A stretch of 33,191 nucleotides of DNA, from positions 1,620,876-1,654,066 of the forward strand of contig CP070669.1 of the NCBI GenBank assembly GCA_020351835.1. The letters are read 5' to 3'. This stretch comes from Nitrospirota bacterium (lineage in GTDB: Bacteria > Nitrospirota > Thermodesulfovibrionia > Thermodesulfovibrionales > BMS3Bbin05). This document shows, piece by piece, positions 7,946-15,834 of this stretch (position 1 is its first letter; each line of letters starts with the position of its first letter). The notes under the pieces are model-generated. The model saw only the letters and a list, made by a program, of their open reading frames with translations, ran no database searches and was not told the DNA's origin. Position numbers and translations under genes: made by a program.

Positions 7946-8702
7946 TCCTCGAAAAGCAATTATAACAGGGATGATGCTGTTACTGATATCGCCTGTCATA
8001 ATCGCTGATGCCTCGGTATCAGAAGCTGAGGTGACAGTGTATGACGAAATAGCGGTTAACGGCATTCCGGTCACCGTAAGGGCAGAGACCAGAAAGGGAT
8101 TTTTTCGGAGCGGAGGGGAATTGGTAGACTTCACTGCTGACGGGAAGTCCCTGGGCAAAAAACTGTCCGGAGGAGATGGTATCGCATTTATTGAGTTCTT
8201 GCCATATAAGGCGGGCAAGGTCAGGATAGAAGCTTCATTTGAAGGAAGTAAGGGTGAGGGGCTTATTCTGATCCTGGAGAAAGGCGGGGAACTGGTCTTC
8301 ATTGATGTCGAGGGGAGCCTTCTGGAAAAGGGATTTACTATTGGCCCCAGAGACGGGAGCAGGGATGCAGTGGATATTATCGCAAAAAGATCTGCTGTAG
8401 TTTACCTGAGGTCGGGGCTGCCCGGACACTCAATGATAAAGAAATGGATCAGTGAAAAAGGGTTCCCCCCGGGGCCCCTTATAGCATGGGATGAAGGTGC
8501 CATATTTGAGGATGTCCGCTCGATCGGGTTGAAGGTAAGAGCCGTCATCGGGAGTGAGGCGGTGGTAAGCTCTGCAGAGGGATACGGGGCGCATCAGATC
8601 GTATTTGGCGAAGGTCCGGAGCATGACGGCTCTGTCGATGACTGGTCAATGGTGCCGGATATAGTAAGGGGTGATCCCGTGAACCCGAAGGGAGAACTTT
8701 AG
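7935..8702 (+). CDS. Exported protein with C-terminal HAD/LNS2-like region, function unknown
   Basis: 255-aa protein with a signal peptide (about residues 8-26, TGMMLLLISPVIIADA). Residues about 30-125 look like a β-sandwich (VTVYDEIAVNGIPVTVRAE, then KVRIEASFEG). Residues about 130-240 resemble the LNS2/App1-type HAD fold: LVFIDVEGSLL as motif-I-like strand, then SAVVYLRSGLPGHSMIKKWISEKGFPPGP and a late EDVRSIGLKVRAVIGSEA. Motif I reads DVEG, so the second catalytic Asp of DxDGT is replaced by Glu and phosphatase activity is doubtful. ATG 7935 overlaps the HNH stop; the next gene starts 1 bp after its stop. Family assignment is from pattern only. Confidence 0.62.
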   Translation: MHCSPRKAIITGMMLLLISPVIIADASVSEAEVTVYDEIAVNGIPVTVRAETRKGFFRSGGELVDFTADGKSLGKKLSGGDGIAFIEFLPYKAGKVRIEASFEGSKGEGLILILEKGGELVFIDVEGSLLEKGFTIGPRDGSRDAVDIIAKRSAVVYLRSGLPGHSMIKKWISEKGFPPGPLIAWDEGAIFEDVRSIGLKVRAVIGSEAVVSSAEGYGAHQIVFGEGPEHDGSVDDWSMVPDIVRGDPVNPKGEL

Positions 8703-8703
8703 T

Positions 8704-10434
8704 TTGAGAGATTATAAAGAGGCAAAGGACCTGCTCGATATCAGAATTTTCAGGCGCTATCCCAGTGAGTATGACGCAGTTATCCATGCAGATGGGAACA
8801 GGTACGGGGCAAGGACACTTTCGTATTCATTGAGCGGATTAAGCCTGCTTGTTGACGGCAGTCCGGAGATGGGCCGTGGTAGCATAATTAACGTTAAGGT
8901 AGACGAACTTGAGATAGACCAGAAAGGAAGGGTGATATGGGTCTCGAAGATGTCGAGCGGGACCAATGTGGGTCTTGTAAGGCTCGGCGTTCTAAACGGG
9001 CTGTTCCATCACTATCGTATATCGGATATCTTTATAGGCCTACAGAGAAGCCTTTTAACCGGCATTCTGCACATCGAGGTCGGTGATGTTTATAAAAAGG
9101 TATATATAAGGGACGGTAATATGATAGCAGCATGGTCGAACCAGAGCGAGGACCAGCTTGGAGAAGTGCTGTTACGTGAAAAGATAATCGATCATGACAA
9201 ATATATAGAGGCCGGTGAGATAGAAAAGAAGATAGGGGCAGATTACGCATCTATAGTGGTCGAGATGGGTGTACTGAAGCCTAATGAAGTTAAAAATGCC
9301 CTTGAGCTACAGTCAAGAAGGATCATTGAAAGCCTTTTCAGGTACCGTGACGGGAGGTTCAGGTTCGTTGAGGGCAAGTTTGCCGATGAGAGTGATGTAA
9401 GGCTGAAGATATCCGCTGCTAACCTCATATTCAACGAGATAAAAAAGACCGCAGATGTCGGCATGGTAAGCAAATACCTGTCTGATGCTATAGTGGATTT
9501 TTCACATGCACCCCTGGACCTGTTCCAGAACATAAAGTTCTCTAAAGAGGACAGGAACATGCTTTCATATGTCGACGGAAAGACTAGAGTATCTGAGATC
9601 ACTAAAGTGGTCTCAGGTGACGATAGCGAGACCCTGAAGAGCATATATGCACTGTTGGAAGCCAGAATAATCAGGATAAGGCATAAGGGTGAGAAACAGA
9701 GCATCATTAGCTCTGCGGATGTGTTATCAAAGGACAAAATATCCAGCGAGAAGATGATAGAAAGGATAGTCGATATCCATTCCAAATATATGGAACTTGG
9801 TTATTACGGGGTGCTTGATATAAAGGAATCTGCCAGATACGATGAGATAGAGAAGGCCTACTTCAAAGTGTCCAGGGAGTTCCATCCGGACCTTCACTTT
9901 GAGCTTGATGAGGACGTAAAGAACAAGCTGACTGAGGTATTTAGCTACATTACCAACGCATATCTTACACTAATAGATCCTATCGCACGGAAGAAGTATG
10001 ATGACTGTAATAAGGAGTACGAATTTATTCAGTGCGCAGACCTTGAACAGGACAGGGTGACCAAGAACTCCGAACTGGCCAGGTCTAAATATGATGAGGG
10101 GATGGCTCTTTATAAAAATAGAAATTATGATAAGGCCTCCCAGCTCTTTGCCACGGCAATTTATTTCGATAATACGGTTGCCGAGTACCATCACGGCTAC
10201 GGAAGTTCCCTGAGGATGCTTGGGAGGCTCAGGGATGCCCTGAGCGCCCTTAAAGGGGCATTAGATCTCAGTCCGCGAAATGCAGTGGTCCTGACAGAGA
10301 TAGGATATGCTTTTTTGGGCCTTGATATGCACAAGAGAGCCCTTTCGAACTTTTCTTATGCCCTTAAGATCGACCCGGAAAACAAGAATGCTAAAATGGG
10401 GCTTGAGATGCTTAAAAAGGAGAAGGGAAAATAA
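8704..10434 (+). CDS. PilZ-DUF4388-J domain-TPR protein, paralogue 1
   Basis: 576-aa cytoplasmic multidomain protein, probably a c-di-GMP-linked adaptor or co-chaperone. Order: PilZ (about 14-97), DUF4388 (about 108-225), a linker resembling winged-helix/DUF4388 tails (about 260-330), a J domain (about 366-436, HPD at 394-396) and TPR repeats (about 458-570). In PilZ the RxxxR motif is present (R14, R18) but the D/NxSxxG motif reads S40-Y-S42-L-S-G45, so the first ligand-binding residue is lost and c-di-GMP binding may be weak. The HPD tripeptide implies stimulation of a DnaK-type ATPase. TTG start with AAGGGAGA 8 bp upstream. Last gene of the rpsF run, ending 12 bp from the convergent gene. 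A closely similar protein is at 17846-19549. Confidence 0.85.
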   Translation: MRDYKEAKDLLDIRIFRRYPSEYDAVIHADGNRYGARTLSYSLSGLSLLVDGSPEMGRGSIINVKVDELEIDQKGRVIWVSKMSSGTNVGLVRLGVLNGLFHHYRISDIFIGLQRSLLTGILHIEVGDVYKKVYIRDGNMIAAWSNQSEDQLGEVLLREKIIDHDKYIEAGEIEKKIGADYASIVVEMGVLKPNEVKNALELQSRRIIESLFRYRDGRFRFVEGKFADESDVRLKISAANLIFNEIKKTADVGMVSKYLSDAIVDFSHAPLDLFQNIKFSKEDRNMLSYVDGKTRVSEITKVVSGDDSETLKSIYALLEARIIRIRHKGEKQSIISSADVLSKDKISSEKMIERIVDIHSKYMELGYYGVLDIKESARYDEIEKAYFKVSREFHPDLHFELDEDVKNKLTEVFSYITNAYLTLIDPIARKKYDDCNKEYEFIQCADLEQDRVTKNSELARSKYDEGMALYKNRNYDKASQLFATAIYFDNTVAEYHHGYGSSLRMLGRLRDALSALKGALDLSPRNAVVLTEIGYAFLGLDMHKRALSNFSYALKIDPENKNAKMGLEMLKKEKGK

Positions 10435-10446
10435 AAATGTGGAATA

Positions 10447-12363
10447 TTATCTCCTTGTCCAGTTGTTCAGGCAGAAAGTGTTTGCACATTTGGCGATCTT
10501 GAGGTTTTCGTTCTTTGCATCGAAATATGAGAACACGGGCAGGCCGTCCATTCCCATCGTAAGAGACCCGAATTGTCCGCAGCTCCCGGAGTCATCCAGA
10601 GTTATGATGGTATTGCCGGAAGAACACGATGCATTACCGCACTTTACGGCCTTTAAATGCTGGTTCGACGAATCGTAGTAGGAGATCACCGGCAGCCCGT
10701 GAAATCCGATAGTTATCGATGTATGCTCACCAAGGAACCCTGGAGAATCCACGATCACTAATGCAGTATTTACACTGCAATAGAAATCAGCGCACTTGGC
10801 CGTCTTCAGGTCCCTGTTCGATTCATCGAAATATGAAATAATAGGAAGTCCGTCAGGGCCTATTGTTATGGAGCTGTATTTTCCAACAAAACCTTCAGAG
10901 TCGATCGTTATCAGTTTTGTCCCGAAGGAGCACGCAGCGTTCATACATTTTGCTACCTTGAGGTCCCTGTTCGATTCATCATAGTATGCTATTACAGGAT
11001 ATCCGTCAGCTCCTATACTGATTGAGCTGTGCTTTCCTACGAAACCAATGGAATCGATAGTGGTGATCAAATTATTAGCACTGCACGCCGGGTTCCCGCA
11101 TTTCAAGAATTTGAGGTCTCTTGATGTTTCTTCATAATAGGAAACGACCGGCAGGCCATCGGTGCCGATGCTTATGGAGCTGTAACTTCCTTCAGTATCG
11201 ACCGACGGAATGCCGGTGATAGTGTTGTTTTTTGAACAAACCGGATCTCCGCACTTGGCGATCTTAAGGTCGCCGTTAGTAGCATCATAGTATGAAATGA
11301 CCGGCAGACCATCAGTCCCTATAGTTATTGAACTGTACTGCCCTACCACACTATCCTGGTCTATTGTTGTTACTATATTATCTGAGTTGCATGAGATGTT
11401 GCCGCATTTTAATACTTTCAGGTCAGAACCGGAGATTGCAAAGTATGAAACAACGGGAAGCCCGTCAGTGCCTATAGTTATGGATGTATACTGTCCGACA
11501 GAACCATCCGAATCAACTGTTGTGATAAGGTTGGTCCTGGGTATCTGGGATGCAACTACATACCTTGCATCAAGTTCAGCAAGTGTTTTCCCCTCGAGCA
11601 TTTTAGAGTCTAAGGACACAGATGAAGTTGAAGAGTTGCCAGAGATGCTTATAGGGTATGTTCCTGACAATCTGGCCGGATCCAGTGTTCCATGAGTTAT
11701 ATTGGCTGCGCTCAGGTCAGTCAGTCCGGCGCCGGTTCCTGAAAAATTTCCGTTTGTGAAAACGCCGCCACGAAGCATTGCTGATGAAAGGTCAGCTGTA
11801 CCGTTTATATTAATAGAGGAGATGGTTGCACTTGTAATATCTGTGAATGACAGAGGGCCCGAGTATGATCCTGAAAGTTGGCTGTCTGACAAGGTTCCGG
11901 TCAGTTCAGACATATCATGAGCATGATTAGAAAGAGAAAAATCAGCCGAGTCCAGTCCGTCAAGAGTATCAGAGCTCAAAGCATGTGCGGAAACATCTGC
12001 TCTGATCGCATTGCCAATACTTGTCAGTCGCTGCCTGGGTTCCATTTCATCATCGGTTTCGACCGTGATGCCTAACCAGTATGGCTCATCAAATGCAAGT
12101 GATAATGGCACTAATTCTCCAAGCTCTATACTATAAACACCATTTTCAATATCGATCGACCTGGCACTTGTCCAGAGTGCCGATCCACCGATTTCTATGT
12201 TGTAGATCGAAAATGTCAAATTGAACTGTCCGTTCAGTGGAGTGCCACTGCTGCCAGTGATGAAACCCTGATAATTAATAGTGTGGGAGGCTATGCCCTG
12301 TACAGGGCAGATAAGTAATGATATGACCACAAATAAATATAAATAAGAAAATATTCTTCTCAT
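10447..12363 (-). CDS. Secreted seven-repeat (probable β-propeller) protein
   Basis: 638-aa exported protein with a signal peptide (RRIFSYLYLFVVISLLICPVQGIA). Residues about 28-130 hold a module common at the start of bacterial surface proteins (INYQGFITGSSGTPLNGQF, LTFSIYN, ENGVYSIELGE, WLGITVETD). A Ser/Thr/Gly-rich region follows (about 130-278), with stalk-like phrases such as LDGLDSADFS and HAHDMSELTGTLSDSQLSG. Residues about 279-638 are seven tandem 51-residue repeats with core TSITIGTDGLPVVSYYD, DLKVAKC and a second Cys 5-6 residues later, which likely forms a disulfide in each blade. Seven repeats suggest a closed seven-bladed propeller. AAGGTGG lies 10 bp before ATG, and a consensus promoter is at 12429-12457. 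Ligand unknown. Confidence 0.82.
   Translation of the reverse strand: MRRIFSYLYLFVVISLLICPVQGIASHTINYQGFITGSSGTPLNGQFNLTFSIYNIEIGGSALWTSARSIDIENGVYSIELGELVPLSLAFDEPYWLGITVETDDEMEPRQRLTSIGNAIRADVSAHALSSDTLDGLDSADFSLSNHAHDMSELTGTLSDSQLSGSYSGPLSFTDITSATISSININGTADLSSAMLRGGVFTNGNFSGTGAGLTDLSAANITHGTLDPARLSGTYPISISGNSSTSSVSLDSKMLEGKTLAELDARYVVASQIPRTNLITTVDSDGSVGQYTSITIGTDGLPVVSYFAISGSDLKVLKCGNISCNSDNIVTTIDQDSVVGQYSSITIGTDGLPVISYYDATNGDLKIAKCGDPVCSKNNTITGIPSVDTEGSYSSISIGTDGLPVVSYYEETSRDLKFLKCGNPACSANNLITTIDSIGFVGKHSSISIGADGYPVIAYYDESNRDLKVAKCMNAACSFGTKLITIDSEGFVGKYSSITIGPDGLPIISYFDESNRDLKTAKCADFYCSVNTALVIVDSPGFLGEHTSITIGFHGLPVISYYDSSNQHLKAVKCGNASCSSGNTIITLDDSGSCGQFGSLTMGMDGLPVFSYFDAKNENLKIAKCANTFCLNNWTRR
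10450..11529 (-). repeat. Seven tandem 153-bp coding repeats
   Basis: Seven in-frame units, six of 51 codons and a last one of 54, make up the C-terminal half of the secreted protein. Each unit carries SITIG.DGLPV.SY and a Cys pair. Identity between units is high enough to suggest growth by unequal crossing over, yet third-codon positions differ, so the units are not recent copies. Confidence 0.85.
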
Positions 12364-12428
12364 TTGTCACCCCACCTTTTTTATCAATTCATGAATAGCT
12401 GTAGTTAATGTTATTGTAATCTACACTA

Positions 12429-12457
12429 ATTATAGGCTCTATTGTGTATAATGTCAA
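12429..12457 (-). promoter_or_regulatory. Consensus σ70 promoter of the seven-repeat protein gene
   Basis: Minus strand TTGACA (12452-12457) and TATAAT (12429-12434) are both perfect and separated by exactly 17 bp. Transcription would start near 12421, about 58 nt before the ATG. No operator-like palindrome overlaps it, so strong constitutive or growth-linked expression is likely. Confidence 0.8.
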
Positions 12458-12870
12458 CAATTAGAACACATAATTAAACGTATTTTACATAGAATATAAA
12501 AGTAATACATAGGAGTTACTTATATGTATAAATAAAGAGGTGGCATTTATTGGCTGAGGCACTGTTTTTGGAATATATATCAATTACTTAGATCTTGCCG
12601 TGAATCTGTGTCACGCAATATGATGTTTACAGGTCCATAAGACGTCGAAATTCACTGAACCCGATTAACAGATAGAGAGGGATGACACTTATCGCATGAG
12701 CAAAAGAATCCTGATAACAATTTTCCTATTCAATATTTATCTCTGACATGTTAGGGACTGTATATGATCGATCTTATTTCATTCGAAGAGTAAAATTCTT
12801 TTGCATAAAGCTCATCTGCATCGGGCGAAAAAGAAGTGGATTGACAACTTAACTTGACCCATATGAAAAA
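12458..12870. other. Intergenic stretch without a recognisable gene
   Basis: AT-rich spacer between the promoter of the seven-repeat gene and the 3' end of the tRNA gene. I find no open frame with a credible start and ribosome-binding site and no strong hairpin. TTTTTC directly after the tRNA CCA end (minus strand, about 12865-12870) may serve in termination. Confidence 0.5.
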
Positions 12871-12955
12871 TGGTGGGCGAGAGAGGACTCGAACCTCCAC
12901 GGGTTACCCCACCAGATCCTAAGTCTGGCGCGTCTGCCAGTTCCGCCACTCGCCC
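12871..12955 (-). tRNA. tRNA-Leu (UAG)
   Basis: 85-nt class II tRNA with encoded CCA. The acceptor arms GGGCGAG and CTCGCCC pair over 7 bp, followed by discriminator A and CCA. The anticodon arm CCAGA-CTTAGGA-TCTGG gives anticodon UAG (Leu, CUA codons). The long variable arm TGGGGTAACCCG and T-loop GTTCGAGTC are typical of tRNA-Leu. TATAAT at 12971-12976 on the minus strand is a plausible -10 element, though no good -35 accompanies it. Confidence 0.97.
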
Positions 12956-13252
12956 CATTGTGAAAAAACTATTATACAATAATTAATATTTGCGTTTGTT
13001 GTTTGATGATCCCGATAAGATCCTTTTCACAAATGCTAAATAGGTCAAGATATTGAATAATAGCACCTTTCATGATATGCAGCGTATGGGAGGGCTAATT
13101 ATCAATAATCTTCGGAATGAATAACATATATAATGAGAAAAAGCTTATTTGATGGCTAAAAGTATTTGATAAAAAAGAAATATGGTCTTGCCTATTTTTT
13201 ATGCAAAATGCTGAACGCTTTAACTTCATTACGCATGGGCTCGATCATGACT

Positions 13253-13281
13253 CACTTATTAACATTTTTTGTTAATAAGTG
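13253..13281. repeat. Perfect 12-bp inverted repeat with 5-nt loop
   Basis: CACTTATTAACA (13253-13264) and TGTTAATAAGTG (13270-13281) are exact reverse complements around TTTTT. The stem is AT-rich and lacks a following T-tract, so it is not a standard intrinsic terminator. It could be an operator or a cruciform-prone site. Confidence 0.75.
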
Positions 13282-13433
13282 TTAGAAAGATCAACGTTAA
13301 CTAATCGTTCAGGGGGAAATGGGTTTTAAAATGCCGGTACCGCTTGAATCTTTAGGAGTGCAAATATATAATATTAAAGGATTTAAAGAAAACGGGGGAT
13401 GGGTGAATAGAATTTCTTTAATAAACCGCTGTT

Positions 13434-13487
13434 CTTGCCCTGGCCATGAGGTTTTTCGTGCTTAGTTCGACCTCATTATCCGGCAAG
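13434..13487 (+). other. Candidate structured RNA or leader element
   Basis: Two nested stems: CTTGCC (13434-13439) with GGCAAG (13482-13487), and inside it ATGAGGT (13446-13452) with ACCTCAT (13470-13476), separated by a short internal loop. A further weak hairpin follows (GCC..TTTG-CTTG-CAAG..GGC, about 13488-13507). It lies about 95 bp upstream of the 13580 gene and is more GC-rich than its surroundings. It matches no riboswitch consensus I know, including the c-di-GMP classes. Alternative: a decayed coding fragment on the minus strand. Confidence 0.35.
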
Positions 13488-13579
13488 GCCTTTGCTTGCA
13501 AGTGGGCATTTAATAGTGCTTCGGCCTGCTTTTCCAACGCAATAAAGAATTACTTTATACACATTAAGAGACGGTGGAT

Positions 13580-14671
13580 ATGAGGAAGATAATTCTCCTT
13601 ACAATGTGTTTCCTGATGTTTTATTCAGTCCTGTATGGCGCACAGCTGAGTAATGAGGTTGTCAAGCAGGATGGAAGAAATGTTGTCTTTTCCTTCGACA
13701 TCGAGAGTACGGAAGAGTATGTTGATGTAAAGGTCGTTCTTAGCGTTGGGAACAAACGGTATACCTCGAAGAACCTTAAACTATCAGGTGATGCAGGGAA
13801 AGTGAAGCCAGGGAAAGGCAAACGGATAACCTGGAACGTGATAGGCAACTTCCCGGAGGGATATTCAGGGGAGATCAAATGGGAACTGAGTGCAGATGAC
13901 ATAAAGGCTGGTGTAGATAATATGGTGGAGGTTAAGGGGGGCTGTTTCCAGATGGGAGACATGTTCGGAAACAGTTATTCTGATGATGATCCCGCTCACG
14001 AGGTATGCCTGAGCGATTTCTACATAAGGGCCAATGAAGTGACCGTAGGCGAGTTCAGGAAGTTTGTAAAGAATACGGGATATAAGACACAGGCTGAAAA
14101 GGGCGGCGGATGTTTTTTCCTTTCAGGAGATGGCTGGGAAAGCAGGCGTAACAGGAACTGGCGTGATCCAGGGTTCGAGTTAAATGATAGTCAGCCCGTA
14201 GTATGTGTATCAATGAAAGATTCGAAGGCCTTCCTGAAGTGGCTTTCCAAGGAATCGAAGAGGAAGTACAGACTACCAACGGAGGCCGAATGGGAGTATG
14301 CGGCCCGCAGCAAGGGAAAAAAGGAAAAGTGGTCCGGGACATCCAGCAAGGGCGAGATGAGCAAGTACGCGTGGTTTATCGAGAACTCTAAGAGGAAGGC
14401 GAACCGGGTGGGGAAAAAGCTTCCGAATTCGCTGGGTATCTATGATATGACCGGGAATGTGTGGGAGTGGGTGTCCGATAAATACGACAGCTCATATTAT
14501 GAGAAAAGCCCTGCACAGGACCCATCCGGGCCATCAGGTGGATCACTGAACGTTCTAAGAGGCGGGTCATGGTTTGACAGCCCAGACGAAATGGAAGTGG
14601 CAAGGCGTCTTAAGAGCGTTCCTGAGTTCAGTAGTACAAATTTTGGGTTTCGTTATGTGACTTCGAAATGA
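13580..14671 (+). CDS. Exported protein with sulfatase-modifying-factor (FGE-like) domain, probably non-catalytic
   Basis: About 363 aa. Signal peptide (MRKIILLTMCFLMFYSVLYGA), a β-rich N-terminal domain (about 24-110) and a C-terminal FGE-sulfatase/SUMF1 domain (about 115-363) with MVEVKGGCFQMGD, ANEVTVGEFRKFVKNTGY, RLPTEAEWEYAAR, GIYDMTGNVWEWVSD and LRGGSWFDSPDE. True formylglycine-generating enzymes have a catalytic Cys pair after the RGGS motif; here that stretch (FDSPDEMEVARRLK) has no Cys, so a binding or structural role in the envelope is more likely. I chose ATG 13580 over GTG 13574 because it gives a cleaner signal peptide and better spacing from TAAGAG. It overlaps the next gene by ATGA. 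Confidence 0.87.
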   Translation: MRKIILLTMCFLMFYSVLYGAQLSNEVVKQDGRNVVFSFDIESTEEYVDVKVVLSVGNKRYTSKNLKLSGDAGKVKPGKGKRITWNVIGNFPEGYSGEIKWELSADDIKAGVDNMVEVKGGCFQMGDMFGNSYSDDDPAHEVCLSDFYIRANEVTVGEFRKFVKNTGYKTQAEKGGGCFFLSGDGWESRRNRNWRDPGFELNDSQPVVCVSMKDSKAFLKWLSKESKRKYRLPTEAEWEYAARSKGKKEKWSGTSSKGEMSKYAWFIENSKRKANRVGKKLPNSLGIYDMTGNVWEWVSDKYDSSYYEKSPAQDPSGPSGGSLNVLRGGSWFDSPDEMEVARRLKSVPEFSSTNFGFRYVTSK

Positions 14672-15507
14672 TGTGTAAGAGATATATAGGTTCAGTATTA
14701 ATTGCGGTGGCTTTTATTATATTGCCATCTGTTGTTTTTGCTGGGAAAGGCTCGTTGTCCATAAATGTGACGATCCCTTCCAACCTGATAATATCGGTCG
14801 AGTTCGGTAACGGTGCCGGTACTAATGTGATAGAGGCAGGTGGTAGCGGGACCATGGTCTTGAAGGTATGGAATAACGGCAAGACCAAAGCGACGAACGT
14901 AAGGGCCAGTATCAGCAGTAGCTCGAGAACTAAAGGGTTGAACTTTCCCGGCTATGTGGATTTTGGCACTATACTGCCCGGGAAGAGTGTAAGCAAAAGT
15001 ATTAGAATTGCGGCGGGTGAGGAGTTGCAAAGCGGTTCTGCGGGACTGAATGTTGTGATAAGCGATGCGTCGGGATTCAGGTCGGAACCGGTAAGTACAG
15101 CAGTTAAGTTCAAGGGTTCGTCTAAACCAAAGCTTATTGTGTATGACTATGGCATAAACGACATGAACAATAACTTAAAGGTAGAGCAAAAGGAAAGGAT
15201 CAGATTGATAGTAAGGGTGAAGAACACAGGAGGCGGGAAGGCTGAAAATGTGAGAGTGAATATGGCCACAGGGAAGTATGTAACGGTATGTGGGTCGGGG
15301 ATATCCTCCTTTGAAGTAGGGGATATCAGGGCCGGGGAGTATAAGGATATAAAGTTCAATTTCTATGCAGAGAAAAAATTGAAGAACGGTCAGAAGATAC
15401 CCATAGACGTTGAGATATTTGAGAGTAGGAGCGAATTCAATATTGTAAAAGGGCTTGATCTCGTAATGGGAGAGAAAATAAAGAGCAGCATGGACTTAAA
15501 GAGGTGA
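14668..15507 (+). CDS. Exported protein with two CARDB/Ig-like domains
   Basis: 279-aa secreted protein with a signal peptide (RYIGSVLIAVAFIILPSVVFA). Two β-sandwich domains resembling CARDB/NEW3 adhesion-like folds: about 35-150 (VIEAGGSGTMVLKVWNNGKTKATNVRA) and about 155-265 (KVEQKERIRLIVRVKNTGGGKAENVRV). The two halves repeat the pattern 'VxNxGxxxAxNVR', pointing to internal duplication. ATG 14668 overlaps the previous stop, so it is translationally coupled to the FGE-like protein and probably works with it outside the inner membrane. A second ATG at 14671 is possible. No catalytic motif seen. Confidence 0.8.
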   Translation: MMCKRYIGSVLIAVAFIILPSVVFAGKGSLSINVTIPSNLIISVEFGNGAGTNVIEAGGSGTMVLKVWNNGKTKATNVRASISSSSRTKGLNFPGYVDFGTILPGKSVSKSIRIAAGEELQSGSAGLNVVISDASGFRSEPVSTAVKFKGSSKPKLIVYDYGINDMNNNLKVEQKERIRLIVRVKNTGGGKAENVRVNMATGKYVTVCGSGISSFEVGDIRAGEYKDIKFNFYAEKKLKNGQKIPIDVEIFESRSEFNIVKGLDLVMGEKIKSSMDLKR

Positions 15508-15514
15508 CACCGAC

Positions 15515-15748
15515 ATGAACTTTTATTCATTTATAAATGATATTTACTCATTTCTTCATAGCCACGTTATTATTGCTGTCATAATCGCAATTATTCTGTT
15601 ATTCGTTCTATACAGGTCCCCGAAGATCTTCTTTTTAATTCTCATGATAGTAATCTTACTTACCGGTATCTTCTATATCATTACTGATGTTGCTTATGTG
15701 GGCAAACACCAGAAGGGCAAGATGATAAAGGAGCATGATTTAGAGTAA
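15515..15748 (+). CDS. Small two-TM membrane protein
   Basis: 77 aa with two hydrophobic helices (about 18-33 and 38-58) separated by a short basic turn (YRSPK), so both ends likely face the same side. A charged tail (KHQKGKMIKEHDLE) follows. AGAGGTG lies 8 bp upstream of ATG and overlaps the preceding stop, tying it to the two exported-protein genes. No family recognised. Confidence 0.72.
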   Translation: MNFYSFINDIYSFLHSHVIIAVIIAIILLFVLYRSPKIFFLILMIVILLTGIFYIITDVAYVGKHQKGKMIKEHDLE

Positions 15749-15834
15749 ACGATCTTATTGTTTTGTGTGATTTCTCGATAATTTAGGGCTTTGATATGCA
15801 ACCGATTCTTTGATAGATTACACTGAAGCTTGTT

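Larger units (their letters stand above)
12956..13579. other. Intergenic region with two strong inverted-repeat structures
   Basis: About 620 bp between tRNA-Leu and the sulfatase-modifying-factor-like gene. Most is AT-rich and without coding signal. It contains a perfect 12-bp inverted repeat (13253-13281) and a more GC-rich nested hairpin segment (13434-13487), both listed separately. The minus strand of 13427-13550 is open for about 43 codons ending in TAA (LEKQAEALLNAHLQAKALP, then NEVELSTKNLMARARTAVY) but has no clear start, so it could be a gene remnant. Confidence 0.5.

Noticed and set aside
13427-13550. Minus-strand 43-codon open frame as a real gene
   Set aside because: No start codon with ribosome-binding site, an upstream stop in frame, and a length compatible with chance; kept only as an alternative explanation of the structured element.
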